Shown here one piece after another: positions 1-8,343 of a stretch of DNA of 64,000 nt (position 1 is the first letter of the stretch; each line of letters starts with the position of its first letter). The stretch is from Thalassospiraceae bacterium LMO-SO8 (GTDB lineage Bacteria; Pseudomonadota; Alphaproteobacteria; Rhodospirillales; Casp-alpha2). Location of the stretch: positions 1,302,001 to 1,366,000 of the forward strand of contig CP134226.1 of NCBI GenBank assembly GCA_031655335.1, given 5' to 3'. The position numbers and the translations under genes were made by a program. The notes under the pieces were generated by a model that made no database searches, was not told the DNA's origin, and saw only the letters and a list, made by a program, of their open reading frames with translations.

Positions 1-1
1 C

Positions 2-1084
2 GGTCAGACCGCCCATGACTTCGTCCAGGCGGCCATGGCGCCCGAGGTCCTGTTGACCCGGGCCGAGCGGGTCGAGGGCGCGCCCAGCGTGCCGGCGCGC
101 TGGCTGCTGCGGCTCGGCAACCTGGTTGCGGGGACGGCCATGGAGGACGCGCTCAAGACGCGCGGCCATCTGAAATCCTGGGCCGCCGCGCTGGACGATC
201 CGGGCGGCGCCGTCATCCCGGCCCGGCCCCTGCCGCGCCCGCCGGTGGCGATGCGGCCCAAGGGCCTGTCCGTGACCCAGGTCGAGAAATGGGTGCGCGA
301 CCCCTATGCCGTCTATGCCCGGAACATCCTTCGGCTGCGTCCGCTTGATCCCATCGACGCCGACCCCGGGGCCGGCGACCGGGGCGAGATCATCCACCGG
401 GCGCTGGAACTGTTTATCGCAGCCCACCCCCGCGATCTGCCGGCGGACGCGGAAACACGGCTTCGGGCATTCGGCGAGGAGGTTTTCGCCCAGCACGCCG
501 ACCGGCCCGCCGTGCGCGCCTTCTGGTGGCCGCGGTTCCTGCGCGTCGCCCGCTGGTTTCTGGAGGTCGAGCGCGAACGCCGGGCGCGCGGCTGCCGTCC
601 CGTGGCCTGGGAGGCCAAGGGATCCTTGACCCTGGAGACCGGGGCGGGGCCCTTCACCCTGACCTGCATCGCCGACCGCATCGACCGCGACCCGGCCGAA
701 GGGTTCGAGATCATCGACTACAAGACCGGGCGCACGCCGACCAGACCGCAGGTCGAAAGCGGCTTTTCCCCGCAACTGCCGCTGGAGGCCGCGGTGCTGC
801 GCGCCGGCGGATTCGACAAGCTGGCGGCGGGCGAGGTTTCGGCCCTGGCCTATTGGAAGATGTCGGGCGGGCGCGAGGCCGGCAAGGTCACATCCCTGGA
901 CGGCGTCCAACAACTGACCGAGGACGCGGCGGCGGGCCTGGCCCGGCGGGTGGTGTTTTTCTCGGACCCGCAGACGCCCTACGCGCCCCGCGTGAAGCCG
1001 ATGTTTGAGAGCGACCTCGGCGATTACGACCACCTGGCCCGCGTGCGCGCCTGGAGCGCCGCCGGCGGGGAGGACGGCGAATGA
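2..1084 (+). CDS. addB: Double-strand break repair protein AddB, C-terminal part (5' truncated by window edge)
   Basis: The frame is open from the first bases of the window, so only the last 360 residues are seen; the N-terminal helicase-like part lies upstream. The visible part carries the PD-(D/E)XK nuclease fold of the AddB C-terminus: a ~70-residue stretch after 'SVTQVEKWVRDPYAVYA', the core 'EIIDYKTGRTP' near residue 238, and a preceding beta strand 'LTCIADRID'. AddB joins AddA in the helicase-nuclease that resects double-strand ends for RecA. Its stop overlaps the addA start by 4 bp (ATGA), so the two subunits are translationally coupled. Identification rests on the nuclease motif and on the unmistakable AddA next door. 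Confidence 0.9.
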   Translation, partial: GQTAHDFVQAAMAPEVLLTRAERVEGAPSVPARWLLRLGNLVAGTAMEDALKTRGHLKSWAAALDDPGGAVIPARPLPRPPVAMRPKGLSVTQVEKWVRDPYAVYARNILRLRPLDPIDADPGAGDRGEIIHRALELFIAAHPRDLPADAETRLRAFGEEVFAQHADRPAVRAFWWPRFLRVARWFLEVERERRARGCRPVAWEAKGSLTLETGAGPFTLTCIADRIDRDPAEGFEIIDYKTGRTPTRPQVESGFSPQLPLEAAVLRAGGFDKLAAGEVSALAYWKMSGGREAGKVTSLDGVQQLTEDAAAGLARRVVFFSDPQTPYAPRVKPMFESDLGDYDHLARVRAWSAAGGEDGE

Positions 1085-4000
1085 AGGAAACCCGCAAGAG
1101 CGCCAACGAGGTCCAGGTCGCCGCCGCGCGGCCCGAGGAGTCGGCCTGGGTTTCCGCCAACGCGGGGACCGGCAAGACCCATGTCCTGACCAACCGCATC
1201 GTGCGGCTGCTGCTGAAGGGCGTGCGCCCGCGCCATATCCTCTGCCTGACCTATACCAAGGCCTCGGCCGCAGAGATGGCCAACCGTCTGGCGCGGCTGC
1301 TGGGCAAATGGGCGGTCATGGACGACGACGTCCTGGCCGCGGACTACCGCGAGCAGACCGGCGTGCCGCTGGACCGCGACGACCTCGCCCGCGTGCGCAG
1401 GCTGTTCGCCGAGGTCGCGGACACCACCGACGGCCCCAACATCCGCACCATCCATTCGTTCTGCGAATCGCTGCTCGGCAGATTCCCGCTGGAGGCCGGG
1501 GTCGCCCCCCATTTCCAGGTGATGGACGAACGCACGGCGGCGGAACTGCGCCGCGAGGCCCGCGACCGCGTGCTGAACGACGCCGCCGAACACCCGGACA
1601 ATCCCGCCGCCCGCGCCATGGACCATCTGGCCGGGTTGCTCGACGAAAGCGGCTTCGACGACCTGATGACGGCGCTGGACTTCGCGCGCGGGCGTCTCAC
1701 CCGCCTGTTCCGCGACCATCAGGGCACGGCGGGCCTGGCCATGGCGACGCGCCGCAAGCTGGGCCTGGCGCCCAAGGACGACCGGGCCTCGGTGATTCTG
1801 GGCGCGCCCGCGCCTGACGCCGCCGCCCTGCGCCAGGCGGTCCAGGCGCTTTCCGGCGGCAAGAAGACGGACAAGGAACGGGCCGACCTGATGGCCCCCT
1901 GGCTTGCGGCGGCGGACGATAACGAACGGGCGGCCTTGTTCGCCGACTACTGCCGCGCCTTCCTGACCCAGAAGCGCACGCCGCTCGCCAAGGTTCTGAC
2001 CAACGACGTGGAAAAGCAGGCCCCCGGCACCCAGGCGGTATTGGAAACCGAACAGGCGCGCGTCGCCGCCATCGACGAAAAGCTGCGCGCCCTGGCCATC
2101 GCCGAGAACACGGCCGCCTTGATGGATCTGGCGGCGGCGCTGGCCGATGCCTTTGCCGAGCTCAAGGACAGCCGCGCCCTGATGGATTACGACGATCTGA
2201 TCCTGAAGACGGCGACCCTGCTGCGCCATTCGCCGGGGGCGGTCGCCTGGGTTCATTACAAGCTGGACGGCGGCATCGCCCATATCCTGGTCGACGAAGC
2301 CCAGGACACCGCCCCGCCGCAATGGGAGATCCTGAAGTCCCTGGCCGATGAGTTCTTTTCCGGCGAAGGGGCCTGGGATATGGACCGCCACGGCCCCCGC
2401 ACGGTGTTCGCCGTGGGCGACGAAAAGCAATCGATCTACAGCTTCCAGGGGGCGGAGCCGGCGCGGTTCGAGGAAACACGCGCCCATTTCGCCGAGAAAG
2501 CACGGGCGGCGGGGCTCGGCGGGTCGCTCGAGGCATCGCAGGAAATGGCCGTTTCCTTCCGCTCGGTCACGCCTGTGCTGGAAGCCGTCGACACCACCTT
2601 CCAGCCGGAGGACCTGCGCGCCTCGCTGAGCAGCCTGTCGCGGGTCGTGCGTCATCTTGTCGACCGCTCGGAAGACGGCGGACGGGTCGAGCTTTGGCCC
2701 CCCGTCAAACCCGAGGACGAAGACCAGCCCGACGCCTGGGACGCGCCCGTCGACCGGCCGGGGCCGAGGGCCCCCGTGGTCCAGGTCGCCGAGTCCATCG
2801 CCGCGACGATCGACGGCTGGACCAAGAACCGCGAGATGCTGGTCTCCCAGGGGCGGCCCATCGAAGCGGGCGATATCCTGATCCTGGTCCGCAAGCGCGG
2901 ACGCTTCATGGAGGAAATGGTCCGCCAGTTGAAGCAGCGCGGCATCCCCGTCGCCGGCACGGACCGCATGGTGCTAACCGAACAGATGGCGGTCATGGAC
3001 CTGATGGCGCTGGGCCGGTTCGTGCTGCTGCCCGAGGACGATCTGACGCTGGCGACGGTGCTGAAGGGGCCGCTGTTCGGTTTCACGGACGACGACGACC
3101 TGACGCCGCTGTGCCACGGGCGGGCGGGATCCCTGTGGTCGGAACTGCGCGACCGCGCGGGCGAGCAGGCGCATTGGCGGGAAGCGGCGGAGACCCTCGC
3201 GGGTCTGCTGGCCGGTGCCGACGCCGCGCCGCCCTATGAGTTCTTCGCCCGGGTCCTGGGGCCGCTCGGCGGGCGGCGAAAGTTCCTCCGCCATCTGGGG
3301 CCGGACGCGGCGGACCCGATCGAGGAGTTCATGGCGCTCGCCCTGCAGTTCGAGCGCGAACACGCACCGTCCCTCGAACGGTTCCTGCATTGGACCGGGG
3401 GCAGCGAGACCGTCATCAAGCGCGACCTGGACCAGGCCGCCGGCCATGTCCGGGTGATGACCGTGCACGGCGCCAAGGGTCTGGAAGCGCCCGTGGTGTT
3501 CCTGCCCGATACCTGCCAGGGCGGCGGCCGGGGCAAGCCGATCGGCCTGTTATGGGACGACGGCGACGGAGGAACGGACAGCGGCGCGGTCTATTGGCCG
3601 GTCCGCAAGGACGATGATTGCGAGGTGACGGCGGCATTGCGCGCCGGGGTCGAGGCCGCGCGCGAGGCCGAGGAACGCCGCCTGCTTTACGTCGCCATGA
3701 CCCGCGCCAAGGACCGGCTTTACGTGACCGGATGGGACGGCAGGCAGAAACGGCCCGAAGGCTGCTGGTACAATCTGATCCGGGACGGAATGACGCGGGC
3801 CGGGGCGGTGGCGCTGAATGCCGCGGCGCCAGACGGCGGTGGCGAGGAGGAGACGGGCCTGCTGCTCGACTGGCCGCAGACGGCCCCCGTCGATGCCAAA
3901 GACCAGGCCCCCGCGCAGAAGGCCGAAGGCCCGCCCGCCTGGCTGTCGACGCCGCCGGCGGACGAGCCGGACCCGCCCAAACCCCTCGCCCCCTCGAGGC

Positions 4001-4542
4001 CCGAGGACAGCCCGGCCGCCGCCTCGCCGCTGGGGCCGGACGACGGGGCGCGGTTCAAGCGCGGTCTGATCGTGCACAAATTGCTGGAAAGCCTGCCGGA
4101 CCTGGCCGCCGAGGACCGGGAACCCGCGGCCCGGCGCTTCCTGGCCCGCCCGGGCCATGACCTGGAGGCGGCCGAACAGACCGCGATTCTCACGGAAACC
4201 CTGGCCCTTCTCAACGACCCCGCCCTGGCCCCCCTGTTCGGGCCCGGCAGCCGGGCCGAGGTGCCCCTGGTGGCGCAAATCGGCGGGCGGGTGATTTCCG
4301 CCCGCATCGACCGCCTTCTGGTCACGGAAACCGAGGTCCTGATCGCCGATTTCAAGACCAACCGGCCGCCGCCGGAGCGCCTGGAGGACGTCCACCCCGG
4401 CTATCTCGCGCAGATGGCCGGATACCGCCGCGCCCTCATCGATCTGTACCCGGGGCGGCCCGTGCGCTGCGCCCTGATCTGGACCTTGGGCGCCCGCCTG
4501 ATGACCCTGCCGGACGCCCTTTTGGACGACGCGGGTCCCTAA
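1081..4542 (+). CDS. addA: Double-strand break repair helicase-nuclease AddA
   Basis: This 1153-residue protein is the usual length for alphaproteobacterial AddA. The UvrD/Rep-type Walker A 'ANAGTGKT' is at residues 26-33, and 'ILVDEAQDT' (motif II) and 'VGDEKQSIYSFQGA' (motif III) follow at about 400 and 440. Late helicase motifs include 'VMTVHGAKGLE' (~795) and 'LLYVAMTRAKDRLYVTG' (~870). The C-terminus holds a RecB-type nuclease with 'ISARIDRLL' and 'IADFKTNR' around 1075-1096. It is the ATP-driven motor and one nuclease of the AddAB end-resection complex in the cytoplasm. The start is the ATG overlapping the addB stop. Confidence 0.96.
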   Translation: MKETRKSANEVQVAAARPEESAWVSANAGTGKTHVLTNRIVRLLLKGVRPRHILCLTYTKASAAEMANRLARLLGKWAVMDDDVLAADYREQTGVPLDRDDLARVRRLFAEVADTTDGPNIRTIHSFCESLLGRFPLEAGVAPHFQVMDERTAAELRREARDRVLNDAAEHPDNPAARAMDHLAGLLDESGFDDLMTALDFARGRLTRLFRDHQGTAGLAMATRRKLGLAPKDDRASVILGAPAPDAAALRQAVQALSGGKKTDKERADLMAPWLAAADDNERAALFADYCRAFLTQKRTPLAKVLTNDVEKQAPGTQAVLETEQARVAAIDEKLRALAIAENTAALMDLAAALADAFAELKDSRALMDYDDLILKTATLLRHSPGAVAWVHYKLDGGIAHILVDEAQDTAPPQWEILKSLADEFFSGEGAWDMDRHGPRTVFAVGDEKQSIYSFQGAEPARFEETRAHFAEKARAAGLGGSLEASQEMAVSFRSVTPVLEAVDTTFQPEDLRASLSSLSRVVRHLVDRSEDGGRVELWPPVKPEDEDQPDAWDAPVDRPGPRAPVVQVAESIAATIDGWTKNREMLVSQGRPIEAGDILILVRKRGRFMEEMVRQLKQRGIPVAGTDRMVLTEQMAVMDLMALGRFVLLPEDDLTLATVLKGPLFGFTDDDDLTPLCHGRAGSLWSELRDRAGEQAHWREAAETLAGLLAGADAAPPYEFFARVLGPLGGRRKFLRHLGPDAADPIEEFMALALQFEREHAPSLERFLHWTGGSETVIKRDLDQAAGHVRVMTVHGAKGLEAPVVFLPDTCQGGGRGKPIGLLWDDGDGGTDSGAVYWPVRKDDDCEVTAALRAGVEAAREAEERRLLYVAMTRAKDRLYVTGWDGRQKRPEGCWYNLIRDGMTRAGAVALNAAAPDGGGEEETGLLLDWPQTAPVDAKDQAPAQKAEGPPAWLSTPPADEPDPPKPLAPSRPEDSPAAASPLGPDDGARFKRGLIVHKLLESLPDLAAEDREPAARRFLARPGHDLEAAEQTAILTETLALLNDPALAPLFGPGSRAEVPLVAQIGGRVISARIDRLLVTETEVLIADFKTNRPPPERLEDVHPGYLAQMAGYRRALIDLYPGRPVRCALIWTLGARLMTLPDALLDDAGP

Positions 4543-4586
4543 GCCTCGGAGAAAGCAAGGGGAAATTTTGCGCGGGTCCGGGCCGC

Positions 4587-4615
4587 TTGACGGGGCCGGG
4601 GCGCGACCCTAGATT
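4587..4615 (+). promoter_or_regulatory. Candidate housekeeping promoter for trxA
   Basis: TTGACG at 4587-4592 and TAGATT at 4610-4615 are separated by 17 bp, a good sigma-70 spacing. They lie in the 196-bp gap after addA and about 120 bp before the trxA start. The call rests only on consensus and position. Confidence 0.45.
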
Positions 4616-4738
4616 CAAGAACAGGGTGAGGGGCCGAAGGTTCCCGCCCCGGGCCGCAAGAGAACCCAGGCGGCATGTCCCAGAAACTGAAATTCCATAA
4701 AAAAACTGTACCCCGACACAGATCCCAAGGTGAGCGAT

Positions 4739-5056
4739 ATGCCGAAAAAGATAACCGACGACTCCTTCGAAACCGACGTTCTTGGATCGAGCGAGCCCGT
4801 CCTGGTCGATTTCTGGGCCGAATGGTGCGGCCCGTGCAAGCAGATCGCCCCGGCGCTTGAGGAACTGGCCAGCGAGCTGGCCGGCAAGGTCACGGTGGCC
4901 AAGCTGAACATCGACGACAACCCCTCGACCCCCGGCAAGTACGGCGTGCGCGGCATTCCGACCCTCATGCTGTTCAAGAACGGCGAGGTCGCGGCGACCA
5001 AGATCGGCGCCCTGCCGAAAAGCAAGCTGCAGGAATGGCTTGAGCAGAACATCTAA
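4739..5056 (+). CDS. trxA: Thioredoxin
   Basis: A 105-residue classical thioredoxin. The redox motif WCGPC has its cysteines at residues 30 and 33, with the buried Asp at 24 ('[13 protein letters not shown]') and the cis-proline loop 'RGIPTL' near 73. It reduces protein disulfides in the cytoplasm and is recharged by thioredoxin reductase. I chose the ATG at 4739 over the upstream GTG at 4730 because AAGG at 4727-4730 sits 8 bp before the ATG and because other thioredoxins start at this point. It has its own promoter candidate and is followed by a strong hairpin, so it is probably monocistronic. Confidence 0.96.
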   Translation: MPKKITDDSFETDVLGSSEPVLVDFWAEWCGPCKQIAPALEELASELAGKVTVAKLNIDDNPSTPGKYGVRGIPTLMLFKNGEVAATKIGALPKSKLQEWLEQNI

Positions 5057-5071
5057 CGTCGCGAATTCCGA

Positions 5072-5095
5072 GCGGGCGCCGGTAACGGCGCCCGC
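5072..5095 (+). terminator. Strong hairpin downstream of trxA
   Basis: A perfect 10-bp stem GCGGGCGCCG / CGGCGCCCGC with a GTAA loop starts 15 bp after the trxA stop. No long T run follows (only 'cttatttg' farther on), so it may be a terminator or an mRNA-stabilising stem-loop. Confidence 0.5.
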
Positions 5096-5142
5096 AGCGG
5101 CTTATTTGCGAAAACGTCAGCATAAACAATGAGGTGCGTATC

Positions 5143-5913
5143 ATGAGCCGGCTGGACGTCCACCAGATCCCGGTCCTGAACGACAACTACGTCTATCTTG
5201 CCCATTGCCCGGAAACGGGGGCGACCGCCGTGGTCGACCCCGCCGTGGCCGGGCCCGTGCTGGACGCGGCCCGGGCCAAGGGCTGGACCATCAGCCATAT
5301 CCTGAACACCCACCACCACGGCGACCACACGGGCGGCAACCAGGAAATCAAGGCCGCCACGGGCTGCACCATCGTCGGCCCGCGCGCCGACCGTGACCGC
5401 ATTCCCGGCATCGACATCGAGGTCGGCGACGGCGACACCTACAAACTCGGCAACGCCGAGGCCGTGGTCTACGACGTGCCCGGCCATACCCGGGGCCATA
5501 TCGCCTATTGGTTCGAGGGATCGGACGCCCTGTTCTGCGGCGACACCCTGTTCGCCATGGGCTGCGGGCGCCTGTTCGAGGGCACGCCCGCGCAAATGGT
5601 CAATTCTCTTGACAAGTTCAAGACCCTGCCGCCGGAAACCCGGGTGTTCTGCGCCCATGAATACACGCAGTCCAACGGCCGCTTCGCCCTGTCGGTGGAG
5701 CCCGACAACGCCACCCTGGTCCAGCGCATGCGGGACGTGGACGCGGCCCGGGCCAAGAACATCCCGACCGTGCCGTCGACCATCGGCATCGAGCTGAAGA
5801 CCAACCCCTTCCTGCGCGCCGACAGCCCGGACCTGCAAAAGACCATCGGCCTTGCCGGCCGGGATTACGTCGAGGTCTTCGCCGAAACCCGGCGGCTCAA
5901 GGACAACTTCTAA
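5143..5913 (+). CDS. gloB: Hydroxyacylglutathione hydrolase (glyoxalase II)
   Basis: A 256-residue metallo-beta-lactamase-fold hydrolase that splits S-D-lactoylglutathione to D-lactate and glutathione, the second step of methylglyoxal detoxification. The dinuclear metal signature 'THHHGDHTGGN' is at about residues 56-66. Further ligands are in 'VPGHTRGH' (~110), 'LFCGDTLF' (~131) and 'FCAHEYT' (~170), all in family order. The C-terminal 'ELKTNPFLR' is typical of GloB proper rather than of persulfide dioxygenases. The ATG at 5143 is preceded by GAGG at 8 bp; a GTG nine bases upstream is less likely. The gene converges on the CDF transporter gene, 13 bp apart. Confidence 0.92.
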   Translation: MSRLDVHQIPVLNDNYVYLAHCPETGATAVVDPAVAGPVLDAARAKGWTISHILNTHHHGDHTGGNQEIKAATGCTIVGPRADRDRIPGIDIEVGDGDTYKLGNAEAVVYDVPGHTRGHIAYWFEGSDALFCGDTLFAMGCGRLFEGTPAQMVNSLDKFKTLPPETRVFCAHEYTQSNGRFALSVEPDNATLVQRMRDVDAARAKNIPTVPSTIGIELKTNPFLRADSPDLQKTIGLAGRDYVEVFAETRRLKDNF

Positions 5914-5926
5914 ATTTCAGGACTAT

Positions 5927-6580
5927 TCAGTCGGCGGCGCCGGACAGCGGTTCGTTCGCCTGCTTCAGTTCGCCCAGAGCGCGGCGAATAACCTCGACCG
6001 AGGCAAACAGCGCCAAGCCCGCGATGATCCCGCCCACGGCCACGTCGGGCCAGAAGGTTCCCGACAACCAGACCCCGCCCCCCGCCGCGATGACGGCGAC
6101 GTTGGCGATGGCGTCGTTGCGCGAGCACAGCCAGACGGAGCGCATGTTGGCGTCGCCCTCGCGGAACTTGAACAAAGCCACCGTGACCGCCACGTTGGCG
6201 GCCAGCGCCAAAACCCCGACGCCGGTGATGATGTGCGCCTCCGGCACGCCGCCCTCGGCAAAGCGCCAGGCCATGGTGCCGATCACCCAAAGCCCGAACA
6301 GGCCCATGGACAGGCCCTTGACCATGGCCGCCCGCGCCCGCCAGACGAGATGCATCCCGACCACGGCGAGGGAAATGCCGTAATTGGCGGCATCGCCCAG
6401 AAAGTCCAGGGCGTCGGCCTGCAAGGCCACGGATTTCGACAGATAGGCCCCGGCCATTTCGCCGAAGAACATGCCGCCGTTGACGATCAACGCGAACCAC
6501 AGGACCCGGCGGTAGGCGCGGGACGTGGCGGCGTCGGTGAAGGGCCCGTGGCCGTGCCCGTGGTCGCAGCAGGCGGACAT
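5927..6580 (-). CDS. Cation diffusion facilitator family metal exporter
   Basis: A 217-residue inner-membrane protein with about six predicted TM helices. It starts with a histidine/cysteine-rich leader 'SACCDHGHGHG' that could bind metal. The helix-2 motif 'DALDFLGDAANYGISL' and the helix-5 motif 'RNDAIANVAVI' carry the paired acidic metal-site residues of the CDF family. The family exports Zn(II), Co(II) or related ions in exchange for protons; the ion here is not determined. It lacks the long cytosolic C-terminal domain of CzcD/FieF, so it is a short-form member. The start lies 2 bp after the ArsR-type repressor stop, so the two are one operon, presumably induced by metal. Confidence 0.85.
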   Translation of the reverse strand: MSACCDHGHGHGPFTDAATSRAYRRVLWFALIVNGGMFFGEMAGAYLSKSVALQADALDFLGDAANYGISLAVVGMHLVWRARAAMVKGLSMGLFGLWVIGTMAWRFAEGGVPEAHIITGVGVLALAANVAVTVALFKFREGDANMRSVWLCSRNDAIANVAVIAAGGGVWLSGTFWPDVAVGGIIAGLALFASVEVIRRALGELKQANEPLSGAAD

Positions 6581-6582
6581 GA

Positions 6583-6954
6583 TCAGGCCTCCTCGTCGTG
6601 ACTGTGTTCCGGTTCCGCCACGTGCTCCATCATGTCCAGCAGGACCGAGGTCACATGGTGGTCGTGCACCGCGTAATGCACGAATTTGCCCTGGCGCCGG
6701 GCCCGCACCAGCCGCGCGGCCTTCAGCAGGCGCAGATGGTGGCTGGTCAGGGACGGCGACATGCCGGTCAGCGCCGCCAGATCGTTGACCGATCGCGGCC
6801 CCGCCATGCAGGCGGCCAGGATCCCCAGCCGGTTGGGCTCGCCCAACAAATGGAAGATGGAGGCGATTTCCTCCGCCCGGTCGCGGTCGAGCGCGCCGTC
6901 CGGCAACAAGGCCGGGGCGACGGATGGGTTTGCAGCTTTGGTGTCCGTGGTCAT
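6583..6954 (-). CDS. ArsR/SmtB-family metal-sensing repressor
   Basis: A 123-residue winged-helix repressor with the ArsR core: 'IFHLLGEPNRLGIL' (helix 1-2), 'VNDLAALTGMSPSLTSHHLRLLKAARLV' (HTH, about residues 57-84) and wing 'RRQGKFVHYAV'. The C-terminal tail 'HVAEPEHSHDEEA' and 'HDHHVTSVLLDMMEH' place H/D/E residues where the alpha-5 zinc site of SmtB/CzrA lies, so a Zn/Co-type sensor is more likely than an arsenic sensor. It should repress itself and the downstream exporter by binding the near-perfect palindrome just upstream. ATG 6954 was chosen; a TTG two codons earlier is possible. Confidence 0.88.
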   Translation of the reverse strand: MTTDTKAANPSVAPALLPDGALDRDRAEEIASIFHLLGEPNRLGILAACMAGPRSVNDLAALTGMSPSLTSHHLRLLKAARLVRARRQGKFVHYAVHDHHVTSVLLDMMEHVAEPEHSHDEEA

Positions 6955-6960
6955 GGGCAA

Positions 6961-6986
6961 AACATATGAACAATTGTTCAGATGTT
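6961..6986 (-). promoter_or_regulatory. ArsR/SmtB-type operator in front of the repressor-exporter operon
   Basis: A 26-bp palindrome with one mismatched pair. The centre TGAACAATTGTTCA is a perfect 14-bp palindrome flanked by AACAT / ATGTT arms. This is the CzrA/SmtB operator type (TGAACA...TGTTCA). It starts 6 bp upstream of the repressor ATG and overlaps the last base of the folC stop codon. Confidence 0.75.
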
Positions 6987-8311
6987 CAAGTGTTGTCGCG
7001 CAACACCGTCCCCGCGAGATAGAGGGAGCCGCAGATCAGCACCCGGGCGGGTCCCTGCGCGCGTTCCAAAAGACCCCAGAGCGCCGCCTGGACCGAGGGC
7101 GCGGCGCGCGCGGGAATGCCCGCGGCGGCGCCCGCACCCACGATGTCGTCCGCCGTCAGGCTATTCGCCTCGCCCGGGATGGCGACGCCGGTGAGCGACG
7201 CCGCGGCGGGGGCGAGGGCGGCCAGGAACGTACGCGGGTCCTTGGAATTGATCATGCCGCAGATCAGGTGCAGGGGCTTTTCGCCCCAGGCCTCCGCCGC
7301 ATGGGCCGCGATGGCGGCGCCGGCGGCGGCGTTATGGCCGCCGTCGAGCCACAGCGACCAGCCGGGCGCCAGATTGCCGACCAGAGGCCCCTTGCTCAGG
7401 CGTTGCAGGCGGGCGGGCCATTCGGCGGCGCCGAGACCCCGGACGATCTGGTCCGCCGTGACCGCGAACCCGGCCATGGCCTTGAGGCAGACGATCGCCT
7501 GGGCCGCGTTGAGCAACTGATGCCGTCCCGCCAGGGACGGCGCCGGATAGGTTTCCGTCACCCCGCCCAGGGTCAGGTCGAACGACCGGCCGTCGGCGGC
7601 CTCGGCCACGGTCCAGTCGCGGCCATGGGCCAGCACCGGTGCCCCCAGCGCCTGGGCCCGGTCGTCCAGCACCGCCATCACGCCGGGCAGCTGCGGGCCG
7701 ATCACGCAAGGCACCCCCGGCTTGAGGATGCCGGCCTTTTCCGCGGCAATCTCCTCCAGCGTATCGCCGAGGAACTGTTGATGGTCGAGGGAGATCGGCG
7801 TGATCGCCGTGACCAGGGGCGCATCGATCACGTTGGTCGCGTCCAGCCGCCCGCCCAGGCCCGTTTCCAGGATCAGCACGTCGGCCGGCGTGCGCGCGAA
7901 GGCAAGCAGCGCCGCCCCCGTGGTGATCTCGAAAAAGGTGATGGGCGCGCCGCCGTTGGCGTCCTCGCATTCCTCCAGCAGCGCCTGAAGGTCCGCGTCG
8001 GGGATCAGGTCGCCCGCCAATCGGATGCGTTCGTTGAAATGCACCAGATGGGGCGAGATATGAACATGAACGCGTTTTCCCGCCGCTTCCAGCATCGCGC
8101 GCAGGATGGCGATGACCGATCCCTTCGCGTTGGTGCCCGCGACATGGACCACGGGCGGCAGGCTGCGTTCCGGGTGGTCCAGCCGGTCGAGCAGCCGGTG
8201 AACCCGGTCCAGCGACAAGTCGATGACCTTGGGATGCAGGGTCAGCAGGCGGGCGAGGATTTCGTCGCAGGGATGGGGCGCGGGGATATCCGCGCCGAGG
8301 GGATCAGTCAT
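6986..8311 (-). CDS. folC: Bifunctional dihydrofolate synthase / folylpolyglutamate synthase
   Basis: A 441-residue Mur-ligase-family enzyme that adds glutamate to dihydropteroate and then to folates, using ATP. The P-loop 'HVAGTNAKGSV' is at about residue 58, the dihydropteroate/omega-loop region 'SPHLVHFNERI' at about 87, and the C-terminal 'WLDGGHNAAAG' near 318. It is the last gene of the trpF-trpB-trpA-accD-folC run and starts 33 bp after accD stops. This gene order is common in alphaproteobacteria. Confidence 0.93.
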   Translation of the reverse strand: MTDPLGADIPAPHPCDEILARLLTLHPKVIDLSLDRVHRLLDRLDHPERSLPPVVHVAGTNAKGSVIAILRAMLEAAGKRVHVHISPHLVHFNERIRLAGDLIPDADLQALLEECEDANGGAPITFFEITTGAALLAFARTPADVLILETGLGGRLDATNVIDAPLVTAITPISLDHQQFLGDTLEEIAAEKAGILKPGVPCVIGPQLPGVMAVLDDRAQALGAPVLAHGRDWTVAEAADGRSFDLTLGGVTETYPAPSLAGRHQLLNAAQAIVCLKAMAGFAVTADQIVRGLGAAEWPARLQRLSKGPLVGNLAPGWSLWLDGGHNAAAGAAIAAHAAEAWGEKPLHLICGMINSKDPRTFLAALAPAAASLTGVAIPGEANSLTADDIVGAGAAAGIPARAAPSVQAALWGLLERAQGPARVLICGSLYLAGTVLRDNT

Positions 8312-8343
8312 GGACGGGTCGGTCCGCCAAGGTCGGGAAAAGG

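Noticed and set aside
1024-2655. Long open frame on the minus strand opposite addA
   Set aside because: It lies wholly within addA, has no family motifs, and is Arg/Gly/Gln-rich as expected for the antisense of a GC-rich gene.
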